Shown here: piece after piece, positions 7,104 through 17,155 of the stretch
Position numbering within the stretch: the stretch's first letter is position 1
Layout of the letters: each line of letters opens with the position of its first letter
Origin: Campylobacter sp. MIT 99-7217
GTDB lineage: Bacteria > Campylobacterota > Campylobacteria > Campylobacterales > Campylobacteraceae
Reading direction: 5' to 3'
Assembly: GCF_006864365.1 (NCBI RefSeq)
Contig: NZ_QHLJ01000006.1
Coordinates: 1 to 64,000 of the forward strand
Length of the DNA stretch: 64,000 nucleotides
Translations under genes and position numbers: made by a program
The notes under the pieces: model-generated
Databases searched by the model: none
What the model saw: only the letters and a program-made list of their open reading frames with translations
Told to the model about the DNA's origin: nothing

Positions 7104-8531
7104 TTAAACAAGAGAAGAAACAATAAAGCCTAATGTTACTGAAAGTGCTATAGCTAAGACACCCGGAACTAAAAAGGCGTGATTAAAGACATATTTTCCT
7201 ATCCTTGTTGTTCCTGTATCGTCCATTTGAACCGCACCAAGCAAGGTTGGATAGGTTGGAAGCACGAAAAGTGCAGAAACAGCTGCAAAACTTGCCACTA
7301 AGATATAAGAATTTGGCGCAACAGAGCCATCAGGCATAGCACTTATAGAAAGTGCGGCAATGATTGTTGGCACGATGGCCTTTGCAGTTGCTGCTTGAGA
7401 ATAAAGAAGCATACTTGCAAAGAAAAATGCCACAGCAACTAAGGCTGGAATACGCTTTGCTAAGTCTCCTGCGATATCTTGTATATCTTGCTTATATCCT
7501 GCAACAAAGGTATCTCCAAGCCATGCTACACCAAGAACACAAACGCAAGCGACCATTCCGCTTTTAAAGACACTTTGTTCAAAAATTTTACTCGTATCAA
7601 TCTTGCAAAAAACAACGATCAAAGTTGCAATACTAAGCATAAAACTCATAATAGCACTATCTCTTGGTAAGCGAATAGGATCAATATAACTTTTTACAAA
7701 CTCAGCCAAGCTAGTAAGGCTTGATCCTTCTGCTATGAGCATATTTACATAATCAAGCATAGGCTTTCGAACAACATCAGATATAGTAGTTGCATAAAAC
7801 ACAACACATAAAACACCGATCAAAAAGATAAGAACAGAAAGCTTTGCACCGGGCTTAATCTCTAAATTTAAAGCACCGGTTGGAGCTTTTATAAGTCCTG
7901 CTTTCAATCTTTCCTGATAGATAGCATCTTTGCTTAAGTCAAGATTGCTAAATTTAGAAACAAGAAAGGCTGTGATCATGCAAGCAACATAGGTTGTTAC
8001 GATCCAAATACCTAAAAGCATAGGATAACTCCAACCAAGATCCTCTAAAACACCTGTCATATAAACTACTGCCGCACTTACAGGACTTGCTGTGATAGCT
8101 ATTTGACTTGCAACCACAGCGATAGAAAGAGGGGCTGATGGCTTGATATTTTGCTCTTTTGCCACCTCAACAATAACCGGGATCATGGAAAATGCTGTAT
8201 GTCCTGTTCCTGCAAAAAGGGTAAGACAATATGTAACTGTTGGAGCAAGATAATTGATATATTTTGGATTTGATCTTAAAATCCTCTCAGCAATCTGCAC
8301 CAAATAATCAAGCCCACCAGCAAGTTGCATAGCTGAAATAGCAGCGATTACTGACATGATGATGAGGATAACATCCCAAGGGATATTTCCTACTTTCATA
8401 CCCAAAATCAGCGTTAAAACAACAACTCCTATACCGCCTGCAAAGCCAATGCCAATACCTCCAAGTCTTACGCCTAGAAAAATAGCCCCTAAAAGAACGG
8501 CAACTTGTAAAATAAGCATAATTGTTTCCAT
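7104..8531 (-). CDS. dcuA: anaerobic C4-dicarboxylate transporter DcuA/DcuB
   Basis: Dcu carriers exchange aspartate or fumarate for succinate across the inner membrane during anaerobic or microaerobic respiration. This 475-residue protein is almost entirely hydrophobic (10 or more segments), with the family motifs FAGTGHTAFSMIPVIVEVAKE and ASPVSAAVVYMTG in the first half and LPTYPTLLGAVQMDDTGTT near the end. It lies 11 bases after aspA and is read with it: the lyase makes fumarate from imported aspartate and the carrier handles the acids. C. jejuni has the same pair. The choice between DcuA and DcuB rests on context. Confidence 0.92.
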   Translation of the reverse strand: METIMLILQVAVLLGAIFLGVRLGGIGIGFAGGIGVVVLTLILGMKVGNIPWDVILIIMSVIAAISAMQLAGGLDYLVQIAERILRSNPKYINYLAPTVTYCLTLFAGTGHTAFSMIPVIVEVAKEQNIKPSAPLSIAVVASQIAITASPVSAAVVYMTGVLEDLGWSYPMLLGIWIVTTYVACMITAFLVSKFSNLDLSKDAIYQERLKAGLIKAPTGALNLEIKPGAKLSVLIFLIGVLCVVFYATTISDVVRKPMLDYVNMLIAEGSSLTSLAEFVKSYIDPIRLPRDSAIMSFMLSIATLIVVFCKIDTSKIFEQSVFKSGMVACVCVLGVAWLGDTFVAGYKQDIQDIAGDLAKRIPALVAVAFFFASMLLYSQAATAKAIVPTIIAALSISAMPDGSVAPNSYILVASFAAVSALFVLPTYPTLLGAVQMDDTGTTRIGKYVFNHAFLVPGVLAIALSVTLGFIVSSLV

Positions 8532-8542
8532 ACTTATGACCC

Positions 8543-9955
8543 TTATTCTTTTCTTTTTGTTTTCATTTGAGGATTGAGCATATTTTCAGGATCTAAGATC
8601 TTATCAATCTCATCTTTTGGTAAATATCCTCTTTCAAGGCAGATATCGCCAACTGATTTGCCGGTTTGTAAGGCTTCTTTAGCAATGCTTGCTGATTTTT
8701 CATAGCCTATGACCGGGTTAAATGCTGTAACTATGCCGATTGAATTAAGCACAGCTTGTTTGCAAGCTTCAGGATTAGCTGTAAGGTGTTTGATAGCCTT
8801 TCTAGCCAAAGTTAAGAATGCGTTTTCAAGTATGCAAATAGAATTAAATAGTCCATAAGCAATGCCCGGTTCAAAAGCATTAAGTTCAAATTCGCCTCTT
8901 TCAGAGCAAAGCATGATAGTTACATCATTTCCTATAACTTCATAGCAAGCTTCACCTACAACTTCGCAAATTACCGGATTTACTTTACTGGGCATTATAG
9001 AGCTTCCTGGTTGCATTTTTGGTAAATTTATCTCGCTTAAACCACATCTTGGACCTGAGTTCATAAGTCTTAGGTCATTTGCGATTTTGCTAAGTCTTAC
9101 AGCAGCTGTTTTTAAAGCACCGCTTACATGAACAAAATCAGCTGTATCTTGAGTAGCAGCGATAAAATCCTCAGCAGGCTTGAAATTTACACCTGTGATT
9201 TCGCTAAGTTTTTTCTCAACCAAAACCTTATAATCAGGGTGGCAGTTAATACCTGTTCCAATAGCTGTCGCACCTAAATTTAGATAGCTCATTGCTTCTC
9301 TTGCTGCAGTGATTTTTTCGATATCACTTTTTACATAGCTTGCAAAAGCGTTAAAGGTATTGCCAAGTGTGGTTGGAACAGCATCTTCAAGCTCTGTTCT
9401 ACCCATTTTAATCATATCTTTGTATTCCTTTGCCTTAACTAAAAGCTCATCTTTAAGCTCGTTCATAGCTTTTAACAAATCAGTAAGTTTTGCATAGCTT
9501 GCTACCTTGATCGAGCTTGGATAAGTGTCGTTTGTGGATTGTCCTAAATTTGCATGATCATTTGGGTGAAGGTATTGATATTCGCCTTTTTTATGTCCCA
9601 TGCTCTCTAAACCAAGATTTGTAATCACTTCATTTACATTCATATTTGTACTTGTTCCAGCACCACCTTGGATCATATCTACAACGAATTGTTCAAGATA
9701 TTCTCCTGCTATAAGTTTATCGCAAGCCTTTACTAAAGCGTCTGCCTTATCAGCATCTAAAACGCCTAGTTCTTTATTTGAAAGTGCTGCTGCCTTTTTA
9801 ACCTGAGCAAAAGCTTTTACAAAGAAAGGGTAGTTTTGCAATCTTCTGCCAGTCATCTTAAAATTTTCTACCGCTCTAAAGGTTTGCACACCATAATAAA
9901 CACTATCATCAATTTCTAACTCACCGATAAAATCGTGTTCTTTTCTCGTTCCCAT
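8543..9955 (-). CDS. aspA: aspartate ammonia-lyase (aspartase)
   Basis: AspA converts L-aspartate to fumarate and ammonia in the cytoplasm, feeding amino acid carbon into the TCA cycle. The 470-residue length is normal. It contains the fumarase/aspartase signature GSSIMPSKVNP (near residue 323, the catalytic Ser loop), the substrate-binding GGAGTSTNMNVNEV and GQSTNDTYPSS. The start has GGAGG eight bases upstream. The 5' UTR carries a small hairpin (GCAAG-TATT-CTTGC, 9981-9994), which may be a control or stability element. It heads a two-gene operon with dcuA. Confidence 0.97.
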   Translation of the reverse strand: MGTRKEHDFIGELEIDDSVYYGVQTFRAVENFKMTGRRLQNYPFFVKAFAQVKKAAALSNKELGVLDADKADALVKACDKLIAGEYLEQFVVDMIQGGAGTSTNMNVNEVITNLGLESMGHKKGEYQYLHPNDHANLGQSTNDTYPSSIKVASYAKLTDLLKAMNELKDELLVKAKEYKDMIKMGRTELEDAVPTTLGNTFNAFASYVKSDIEKITAAREAMSYLNLGATAIGTGINCHPDYKVLVEKKLSEITGVNFKPAEDFIAATQDTADFVHVSGALKTAAVRLSKIANDLRLMNSGPRCGLSEINLPKMQPGSSIMPSKVNPVICEVVGEACYEVIGNDVTIMLCSERGEFELNAFEPGIAYGLFNSICILENAFLTLARKAIKHLTANPEACKQAVLNSIGIVTAFNPVIGYEKSASIAKEALQTGKSVGDICLERGYLPKDEIDKILDPENMLNPQMKTKRKE

Positions 9956-10132
9956 TACGAAACCCTCCGTATTAATATTTGCAAGTATTCTTGCTTGGCA
10001 GTGATTTTAACTCTTTATAATTTAAACAAAACTTAAATGCAAACAAAATAAAAACTTTTTTCTAAAAAATTAAATTTTTATCAAAAGCACCTAAAAATAA
10101 TTGTATTAAAGTAATTTTTATATTAAAAATAT

Positions 10133-10138
10133 TAGAAT
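10133..10138 (+). promoter_or_regulatory. probable sigma-70 -10 of rnhB
   Basis: TAGAAT, preceded by AT-rich DNA, lies about 40 bases upstream of the TTG start of rnhB. The divergent region 9956-10177 also carries a TATAAT at 10016-10021 on the plus strand. These are motif matches only. Confidence 0.4.
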
Positions 10139-10177
10139 ATTCAAGATAAATTTAAAAAACTAAAATCAGGATAAATT

Positions 10178-10747
10178 TTGGTAGGTATAGACGAAGCAGG
10201 ACGCGGAACTTTAGCAGGAAGTTTGTTTGTCGCTGCTTGTAAATTTACTCAAAGCACAGAACAAAAACTCATAGATGAACTTAAAGACTCTAAAAAGCTC
10301 AGTGAAAAAAAGAGATTTGAGCTTGCTTTAAAACTTAAAAAGCAAAGCAAGTTTTTAATCCTTGCTTTTTCAAATGAAATGATTGACAAACTAGGTCTTA
10401 GCACCTGTATAACAAGGGCTTTACAAACGATCAAAAAGCATTTTAAAGATAAAGAATTCCTCTTTGATGGCAACACAAATTTTAAGGTTAGCGGTATAAA
10501 AACACTCATCAAAGCTGATGATAAAATCCCTGAAGTTAGTGCCGCTAGTATCTTAGCAAAGACAAGCAAAGATGAGGAAATGATCAATTTTTCAAAAATT
10601 TATCCTCATTACGCCTTTGAAAAACATAAAGGCTACGCAAGTAAGGCTCATCTTGAAGCTATACTTAAATTTGGTGTCTGTAAAATCCACCGAAAAAGCT
10701 TTAAAATCAAAAGTCTTGAGAAAGAAAAAAGTTTATTTGATCAATAA
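10178..10747 (+). CDS. rnhB: ribonuclease HII
   Basis: RNase HII removes ribonucleotides misincorporated in DNA and RNA primers in RNA-DNA hybrids. The protein (189 residues, family size about 190-210) begins VGIDEAGRGTLAG, the metal-binding Asp-Glu motif right at the N-terminus, with further acidic residues in FDGNTNFK and the C-terminal block YPHYAFEKHKGYASKAHL. The start is TTG, with AGGA seven bases upstream; no ATG lies upstream in frame before the conserved motif. It is transcribed divergently from aspA. Confidence 0.95.
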   Translation: MVGIDEAGRGTLAGSLFVAACKFTQSTEQKLIDELKDSKKLSEKKRFELALKLKKQSKFLILAFSNEMIDKLGLSTCITRALQTIKKHFKDKEFLFDGNTNFKVSGIKTLIKADDKIPEVSAASILAKTSKDEEMINFSKIYPHYAFEKHKGYASKAHLEAILKFGVCKIHRKSFKIKSLEKEKSLFDQ

Positions 10748-10949
10748 TACTAAAAATTTATTTCTTTAAGAAAGCAAAACCCTCATCATTACGCTCATCT
10801 TAAACAAACAAACTTTAATAAATTTACAAATAGTAACATAAAATTATAAAAAAGTTAAAATTTATCCTAAATATGAAAAAATTAAAACTAAATTTATATT
10901 TTTTTGCATAAAATTAGGATACAAATACTATTAAATGAAGGAGAGAAAA

Positions 10950-12458
10950 ATGAGTATCTACAAAGATCACACCAAGGTTTTCAAGCCTCAGTATGAAAAC
11001 TTCATTAACGGACAATGGCAAGCACCAAAAAGCGGTCAATACACTGAAAATATCACGCCAATTTCTGGCAAGGTCATCACCAAAGTGCCTCTATCAAGCG
11101 ATGCAGACATAGAAGCAGCCCTTGATGCAGCCCAAAATGCTAAAAAAACTTGGAACAAGACCTCCACCACAGAAAGAGCAAATATCTTGCTAAAAATAGC
11201 TGATCGTTTGGAGCAAAATTTAGAGCTTTTAGCCTATGCTGAGACTTGGGACAATGGCAAGGCTATTAGAGAGACCCTAAATGCTGATATACCTTTGTCA
11301 ATTGATCATTTTAGGTATTTTGCAGGTTGTATTAGAGCTCAAGAAGGAAGCATTTGCGAGATAGATCATGAAACCATAGCCTATCATTTTCACGAACCAC
11401 TTGGGGTTGTAGGGCAGATCATACCTTGGAATTTCCCTATCTTAATGGCTGCTTGGAAGCTAGCCCCAGCTCTTGCTGCAGGAAATTGCGTGGTCTTAAA
11501 GCCAGCTAGCCCAACTCCAGCTAGTATCTTAGTGCTTGTAGATCTCATCAAAGACTTGCTACCTGCTGGGGTCTTAAATGTGGTTAATGGAAGCGGGGGC
11601 AAGATAGGAAAGGCTCTTGCTACAAGCCCAAAAATAGCAAAGGTCGCTTTCACAGGCTCTACAGCTGTTGGTAGGCAGATTATGCAATTTGCCACTGAAA
11701 ATATCATTCCTGTTACTCTTGAACTTGGCGGAAAGTCCCCTAATATCTTCTTTGAGGACATTATGGATAAGGACGATGATTTCTTAGATAAGGCTGTTGA
11801 GGGGCTTGTGCTTTTTGCCTTCAATCAAGGCGAGGTTTGTACTTGCCCAAGTAGAGCCTTGATACAAGAAAGCATTTATGATAAATTTATAGCCAAGGTG
11901 CTTAAAAGAGTAGAGGCTATCAAGCTTGGAAATCCACTTGATCCTAGCACTATGATGGGTGCTCAAGTAAGCCAAGATCAAATCAATACCATTTTAAATT
12001 ACATTAAAATAGGCAAAGAAGAAGGAGCTGAGGTCTTAATAGGAGGGGAGCAAAACAAGCTAGGAGGAGAGCTTGAAAAGGGCTTTTATATCAAGCCAAC
12101 CATCTTCAAAGGTCATAACAAAATGAGAATCTTCCAAGAAGAAATCTTTGGTCCTGTGCTTGCCCTAACTACTTTTAAAGATGAAAAAGAAGCTCTAGAA
12201 ATAGCCAATGACACCCTTTATGGCTTAGGTGCTGGGGTTTGGAGCAGAGATATTAATAGAGCTTATAGAATGGGAAGAGAGATCCTAGCTGGTAGGGTTT
12301 GGACCAATTGCTATCATCTTTATCCAGCCCACGCTGCCTTTGGAGGCTATAAGCAAAGCGGTATAGGTAGAGAAACGCATAAAATGATGCTTGATCACTA
12401 TCAACAAACTAAGAATTTGCTTGTTAGCTACTCACCTAAGGCCTTGGGCTTTTTTTAA
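10950..12458 (+). CDS. NAD(P)-dependent aldehyde dehydrogenase, AldB/ExaC type
   Basis: This enzyme oxidises an aldehyde, probably acetaldehyde or another short aldehyde, to the acid. The 502 residues carry the cofactor site around [22 protein letters not shown], the glycine turn [11 protein letters not shown], the general-base Glu in LELGGKSP (near 255) and the catalytic Cys in [10 protein letters not shown] (near 297). The ATG at 10950 is chosen because GAAGGAGAG precedes it; an ATG five codons earlier lies inside that binding site. The C-terminal [17 protein letters not shown] is typical of the AldB/ExaC branch. A DUF779 gene follows, as in many genomes. The substrate is not proven. Confidence 0.9.
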   Translation: MSIYKDHTKVFKPQYENFINGQWQAPKSGQYTENITPISGKVITKVPLSSDADIEAALDAAQNAKKTWNKTSTTERANILLKIADRLEQNLELLAYAETWDNGKAIRETLNADIPLSIDHFRYFAGCIRAQEGSICEIDHETIAYHFHEPLGVVGQIIPWNFPILMAAWKLAPALAAGNCVVLKPASPTPASILVLVDLIKDLLPAGVLNVVNGSGGKIGKALATSPKIAKVAFTGSTAVGRQIMQFATENIIPVTLELGGKSPNIFFEDIMDKDDDFLDKAVEGLVLFAFNQGEVCTCPSRALIQESIYDKFIAKVLKRVEAIKLGNPLDPSTMMGAQVSQDQINTILNYIKIGKEEGAEVLIGGEQNKLGGELEKGFYIKPTIFKGHNKMRIFQEEIFGPVLALTTFKDEKEALEIANDTLYGLGAGVWSRDINRAYRMGREILAGRVWTNCYHLYPAHAAFGGYKQSGIGRETHKMMLDHYQQTKNLLVSYSPKALGFF

Positions 12459-12471
12459 GAAATGATAAAAC

Positions 12472-12496
12472 AGCCGTTATTTTTAAAATAACGGCT
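12472..12496. other. inverted repeat between the dehydrogenase and DUF779 genes
   Basis: Perfect arms AGCCGTTATTTT / AAAATAACGGCT around one base lie between the two genes, with no U-run after it. It may be a partial terminator or an RNA processing site that lowers expression of the second gene, or a regulator site. Confidence 0.55.
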
Positions 12497-12510
12497 TAAA
12501 AGGAAATAAA

Positions 12511-12843
12511 ATGCAGAAAATACAAGCAAGCAAACAAGCTCTAGACTTACTTGAAATTCTACAAAAAGACTATACAAATGGGATTCTTTTATACCTTTCT
12601 GGAGGGTGTTGTGAAGGAAGTGCTTTATTATGTTATGAAAAAGATGATTTTAAAATAGGTATTAATGATGAACTTTTAGCCGAATTTAATGGGGTTAAAC
12701 TTTACACTCACAAAAATCAACTTTCTTATCTTCAAACAAGTCAATTAAGTCTTGAAGTTCTTGATGGCAATGGTAGCGAATTCTCTCTTGAATATGGGCT
12801 AGGAAAGCATTTTATTCTACAAAGCCAAATCTGCAAAATCTAA
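12511..12843 (+). CDS. DUF779 protein, aldehyde-dehydrogenase partner
   Basis: This is a 110-residue soluble protein. It carries the family hallmark LSGGCCEGSALLCY (two adjacent cysteines, then Cys near 47), the central FKIGINDELLAEFNGVKLYTH and a C-terminal GSEFSLEYGLGKHFIL. DUF779 genes are repeatedly found next to AldB/ExaC-type dehydrogenases, as here. The cysteine cluster may bind metal or serve redox or sulfur chemistry, but no activity is established to my knowledge. The ATG has AAAAGGAAATAAA upstream. Confidence 0.85.
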   Translation: MQKIQASKQALDLLEILQKDYTNGILLYLSGGCCEGSALLCYEKDDFKIGINDELLAEFNGVKLYTHKNQLSYLQTSQLSLEVLDGNGSEFSLEYGLGKHFILQSQICKI

Positions 12844-12855
12844 AAAATCAACAAA

Positions 12856-14427
12856 TCAAATTTGATTTTCCGGTAAAATTTTGGAAAGAAAATTAAAAAA
12901 TCTCAAAATCACACTTGTATCAGGATCGCTTGTATGTGTTTCAAGCTCGCCTTTTTCATTGTAGCCTTGCCAAGTTGTTTTGCCATTTTGTCTTTGAAGT
13001 TGCCAAGAAGCCTTGATATCTTCTTTTATACTTTCTTGAACCTTTTTTGCGAAATTTTCATTTTCAAAAACAACTATGCTTTCGGTGTTAAGATCTTTTG
13101 AACGAGGGTCAAGATTAAAAGAGCCTATCCATGTGATACTTTCATCAAAGACGATGATTTTACTATGCAAACTAGAAGAAGAGCCTATCTTGTCCCTTAA
13201 ATTTGACTTTTTGTTTTTACCATGATAGGAGTATTCATAGACCTTTACACCTTGTTCTAAGAGCTTATCTCTGTATCTTTGCCACGCTGCATACACCACA
13301 ACAGAATCCATAGAAGATAAAGAATTTGTAAGCGTTATCACCTCAACGCCTCTTTTTTTAAGATCTGCTATCAGCTCTAAGCCTGTGTCTCCTGGAACAA
13401 AATACGCCGAAACGATATACAAAGACTTTTTTAAATCCTTACTGAGTGCTAAAAAAGCGTCATTTATGGGATAGATAATTTCTTCTTTTTCTATTTTTTG
13501 TGGCAAATCTCCTAGAAATTTCGCCCTTCCCCAAGAAATTGCAAAACGCTTTTCCTCATAAGCTGTAAGGAATTTATCCATGATTTCATTATAATCTATC
13601 CAACCCTTTGAAGACTTTTCAAACCCTTGTAAATTTGTATTTATTTCCTCCAAATAATCCTCCATAGAATTTTTTGAGGGAAGCAAGCTTGCATTAACAC
13701 TTTTATCATAGCTCCAATAAAGTTTAAAATTTTCTAAAGCTTCCTTAACAACAGGACCTATGAAAATAGCATCACTATCGCTAAAATTAACCTGAGAATT
13801 TGCTTCAAAATAATTATCCGCCACATTGCGTCCACCTATGATCAAAGCGATATTATCAACGATAAAAATTTTGTTGTGCATTCTGTGCGTAATGCGTTTA
13901 AAATCATACACCATTTCAGCATAACGAGGGATAGTACTTCTTGTGCGGTAGGGATTAAAGATTTTCACTTCGATATTTGGGTGAGAATCAAGGGTAATGA
14001 TATCAGAAAAATCAGAATCAAGCCCATTATCATCGATAAGAATTTTTACCTCCACACCTCTATTTGCAGCACGCCAAAGCTCAAACATCAAAAGCCTTGA
14101 CTCTGGATCGTTTTTGTAGATATAAGTTTGCAAGATTATGCTTTTTTGAGCCATTTTCACAAGGGCTGTTCTATGAAGCAAGGCTTGTTTGCCATCATTG
14201 ATAAAAAGTGCGCCACTTTTTTGGGGATTTTGTATAAAATCTTGCAAATGAATTTGCCCTAAAGGCGTTTGCAAAGGATCAAAATCATCTTTTACAAAGC
14301 TTGTTTGACTTAAATTTGTATCCTTAATGCTTATACTCATCAAAGAACAAGCACTAAATAAGAACGCAAGGGATACAAAAAATATCTTAATCATTAAAAA
14401 GCGTATCAAACTCGCAAAAATACCCAA
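12856..14427 (-). CDS. phospholipase D-family lipoprotein, cardiolipin synthase C-like
   Basis: This is a membrane-anchored member of the PLD superfamily with two HKD motifs: HNKIFIVDNIALIIGGRNV near residue 185 and HSKIIVFDESITWIGSFNLDP near 425. ClsC of E. coli joins phosphatidylglycerol and phosphatidylethanolamine into cardiolipin. The C-terminal GETHTSDPDTS-like tail and overall spacing fit that type better than phospholipases. The N-terminus is a lipoprotein signal (FFVSLAFLFSACS). The start is TTG at 14427 with AAGGA seven bases before it; an ATG at 14394 has no such site. It converges with the DUF779 gene. Confidence 0.82.
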   Translation of the reverse strand: MGIFASLIRFLMIKIFFVSLAFLFSACSLMSISIKDTNLSQTSFVKDDFDPLQTPLGQIHLQDFIQNPQKSGALFINDGKQALLHRTALVKMAQKSIILQTYIYKNDPESRLLMFELWRAANRGVEVKILIDDNGLDSDFSDIITLDSHPNIEVKIFNPYRTRSTIPRYAEMVYDFKRITHRMHNKIFIVDNIALIIGGRNVADNYFEANSQVNFSDSDAIFIGPVVKEALENFKLYWSYDKSVNASLLPSKNSMEDYLEEINTNLQGFEKSSKGWIDYNEIMDKFLTAYEEKRFAISWGRAKFLGDLPQKIEKEEIIYPINDAFLALSKDLKKSLYIVSAYFVPGDTGLELIADLKKRGVEVITLTNSLSSMDSVVVYAAWQRYRDKLLEQGVKVYEYSYHGKNKKSNLRDKIGSSSSLHSKIIVFDESITWIGSFNLDPRSKDLNTESIVVFENENFAKKVQESIKEDIKASWQLQRQNGKTTWQGYNEKGELETHTSDPDTSVILRFFNFLSKILPENQI

Positions 14428-14616
14428 ATTTCAATCCTTATTTTCTTGAAAGTCTAGCAAAATAACTTTAAATCAAGCAAAAACACCAAAAGGAGCATAA
14501 ATTTAAGTCAATTTTTGCTTTTAACAAGGCTTTTGAAAGATTTTTCTTGTGTATTTGCTTTTTCAAAGTTTATTTTGAGTAAAATTTGCAAAATTTTTTA
14601 TGATAAAGAAGCAAAA

Positions 14617-16095
14617 ATGAGTCAAAAATGTATTTTAGTCATCACTGATGGCATAGGTTATAACAAAAGTGATAAATTTAACGCCTTTGCTGCTGCTAAA
14701 AAGCCAAATTATGAAAAACTTTTTAAAGAAGTGCCAAATACGCTTTTAAAAACAAGTGGCTTAGCTGTTGGCTTGCCTGAGGGACAAATGGGAAATAGCG
14801 AAGTAGGGCATATGTGCATAGGTAGCGGGCGGATCATTTATCAAAACTTAGTGCGTATAAATAAGGCTATTGAAAATGGCGAGCTAGCACAAAATGTAAA
14901 TTTAAAAGCCTTTTTAAAAAAGCATAAAAGAGTGCATATCGTGGGACTTTATAGCGACGGAGGTGTGCATTCTATGCAAACGCATTTTAATGCCTTGTGC
15001 GAAATTTGTAAAAACGAGGGCAAGGAAGTTTTTGCGCATGCTATTACCGATGGGCGTGATGTTTTGCCAACAAGTGGGCTTGATTTTATCAAGGAACTTG
15101 AAAATTTTTGCGAACAAAAAGGCATTTTGCTTGCGAGTGTTTGTGGAAGATTTTATGCTATGGATAGGGACAAGCGTTGGGAAAGGGTAAAAGTCTTTTA
15201 TGACACGCTTTTTGGCAAGGCTGAGACGGCTCAAAAATTTAGCGAATTTATAGCTGATTCTTACGCACAAGAAATCACTGATGAGTTTTTGCAAAGTAGG
15301 ATAAATCCTAAATTTAAAGGACTTTGCGAAGATGATGGCGTGATTTTTGTAAATTTTAGAAACGACAGAATGAAAGAAATCGTTACAGCCTTAAGTGCTG
15401 ATGAGTTTAAGGAATTTCAAAGGGATTTTATCTTTAAAAATATCCTTACAATGAGCGTTTATGATGAAAAATTTGCCCTTCCTGTGCTTTTTGCAAAAGA
15501 AGAACTTGAAAATACCTTAGCAAGCGTGATTTCAAAGGCAAATTTAAGCCAGCTTCACACCGCAGAAACGGAAAAATACGCTCATGTAACCTTCTTTTTT
15601 AATGGCGGAAAAGAAGATTTAGAAGTGGGAGAAAGTAGAATTTTAGTGCCTAGTCCAAAGGTGAAAACCTATGATGAAAAGCCTGAAATGAGTGCTTTTG
15701 AGGTTTTAGAAGCAGTAAAAAAAGGTATGGATAAGGGAGAGGATTTTATCGTTGTAAATTTTGCAAATGGCGATATGGTAGGACATACGGGCGATTTTAA
15801 TGCTGCTGTGAAAGCTGTTGAGGCTGTTGATACTTGCCTTGGAGAGCTTGTGCAAAAGGCTAGGCAAGAAGATTATGCCTTTATCATTACAAGCGATCAT
15901 GGAAACTGCGAGGCTATGCAAGATGAAAAGGGAAATTTACTCACAAATCACACAACCTTTGATGTCTTTGTTTTTGTCGAGGCAAAGGGTGTAAGCAAGC
16001 TAAAAGAGGGCTTAGGACTTAGCAACCTAGCTACTAGCGTGCTTAAAATTTTAGGACTTGAAAAGCCAAAGCAGATGAATGAGGCTTTGTTTTAA
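14617..16095 (+). CDS. gpmI: 2,3-bisphosphoglycerate-independent phosphoglycerate mutase
   Basis: GpmI interconverts 3- and 2-phosphoglycerate using two Mn2+ ions; Campylobacter needs it for gluconeogenesis. The protein has 492 residues, the usual size, with ITDGIGYN at the start (first metal Asp), the nucleophile Ser in GNSEVGH, RFYAMDRDKRW near 185, and the metal motifs HTGDFNAAVKAVEAVD and ITSDHGNCEAM in the C-terminal phosphatase domain. An in-frame start 34 codons earlier (14515) would add sequence unlike the family; ATG 14617 with AAGAAG before it is preferred. fabG follows after 57 bases. Confidence 0.95.
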   Translation: MSQKCILVITDGIGYNKSDKFNAFAAAKKPNYEKLFKEVPNTLLKTSGLAVGLPEGQMGNSEVGHMCIGSGRIIYQNLVRINKAIENGELAQNVNLKAFLKKHKRVHIVGLYSDGGVHSMQTHFNALCEICKNEGKEVFAHAITDGRDVLPTSGLDFIKELENFCEQKGILLASVCGRFYAMDRDKRWERVKVFYDTLFGKAETAQKFSEFIADSYAQEITDEFLQSRINPKFKGLCEDDGVIFVNFRNDRMKEIVTALSADEFKEFQRDFIFKNILTMSVYDEKFALPVLFAKEELENTLASVISKANLSQLHTAETEKYAHVTFFFNGGKEDLEVGESRILVPSPKVKTYDEKPEMSAFEVLEAVKKGMDKGEDFIVVNFANGDMVGHTGDFNAAVKAVEAVDTCLGELVQKARQEDYAFIITSDHGNCEAMQDEKGNLLTNHTTFDVFVFVEAKGVSKLKEGLGLSNLATSVLKILGLEKPKQMNEALF

Positions 16096-16152
16096 GGGCT
16101 TAAATTTACGAAATTAAGCTAAGATTATAAGAAATTTTACAAAGGAAGAAAG

Positions 16153-16896
16153 ATGAAATTTAGTGGAAAAAATGTTTTGATCACAGGAGCTAGCAAGGGC
16201 ATAGGAGCAAGCATTGCTAAGGTTTTAGCAGGTTTTGGCTTAAAGGTTTGGATAAATTATCGCTCAAAACCAGAACTTGCTGATAGTTTGAAGGCTGAGA
16301 TTGAAAGTCTTGGAGGAAAAGCTGCTGTGATTTGCTTTGATGCAAGCGATGAAAAGGCTTTTGAAGAGGGCGTTAAAGTGATACTTGAAGCTGATTCAGA
16401 GCTTAGCTATCTTGTAAATAACGCAGGCATTACAGCTGATAAACTTGCTTTAAGAATGAGCCTTGAGGAATTTAACAAGGTGCTTAATACAAACTTAAAT
16501 TCAGCATTTTTAGGGTGTCGTGAGGCTTTAAAAGCGATGAGCAAAAAGCGTTTTGGAGCTGTGGTAAATATCGCTTCTATCGTGGGAGAAATGGGAAATG
16601 CTGGGCAGGTAAATTACTCAGCAAGCAAAGGTGGAATGATTAGCATGAGCAAAAGCTTTGCTAAGGAGGGTTCAAGCCGTAATATCCGTTTTAACTGCGT
16701 AACTCCGGGCTTTATCAAAAGCGATATGACCGAGCTTTTAAGCGAAGAAGTTAAGGCAAGCTATCAAAAAAATATCCCACTTGGACGCTTTGCAGAGCCT
16801 GAAGAAGTGGCAAATGCGGTGGCTTTTTTGCTCAGTGATTATGCAAGCTATATCACAGGCGATACGCTTAAAATCAACGGCGGCTTGTATATGTAA
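16153..16896 (+). CDS. fabG: 3-oxoacyl-[acyl-carrier-protein] reductase
   Basis: FabG reduces beta-ketoacyl-ACP with NADPH in fatty acid elongation. It is a classical short-chain dehydrogenase of 247 residues: Rossmann motif TGASKGIGASIAK, NNAGIT near 95, catalytic Ser in NIASIVGEMG (about 141), Tyr and Lys in VNYSASKGGMI (about 154 and 158), and a C-terminal SDYASYITGDTLKINGG. A site (AAAGGAAGAAAG) precedes the ATG. Gene order pgm-fabG as in C. jejuni suggests an essential copy rather than a paralogue. Confidence 0.93.
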   Translation: MKFSGKNVLITGASKGIGASIAKVLAGFGLKVWINYRSKPELADSLKAEIESLGGKAAVICFDASDEKAFEEGVKVILEADSELSYLVNNAGITADKLALRMSLEEFNKVLNTNLNSAFLGCREALKAMSKKRFGAVVNIASIVGEMGNAGQVNYSASKGGMISMSKSFAKEGSSRNIRFNCVTPGFIKSDMTELLSEEVKASYQKNIPLGRFAEPEEVANAVAFLLSDYASYITGDTLKINGGLYM

Positions 16897-16903
16897 AAAG
16901 AGC

Positions 16904-16932
16904 AAGTTAAAAGATATTTTATCTTTTAACTT
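16904..16932. terminator. inverted repeat after fabG
   Basis: Perfect 13-bp arms AAGTTAAAAGATA / TATCTTTTAACTT with a 3-nt loop start 7 bases after the fabG stop. There is no long U-run beyond the arm, so it is probably a terminator or mRNA end. The rest of the gap to 17155 is AT-rich with nothing further evident. Confidence 0.6.
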
Positions 16933-17155
16933 AACAAAGCTAATTTCATGATATCAAGATACAAAATTAACTCCAAATTTGTAACGAATTGTCCTTACAA
17001 AAATATATTTTTTCTTAAGTTATAAAGGCTTATAAGAGGTGTTTTAAGGCTTCATTTGTTATAAAAATTTCACTGAGTAAATTTTGGAAAATAAATGTAA
17101 AATTTGGCTCATTAATTAATAAAGACTAAAATCTTCATTTCAAAAGGAGAATACA

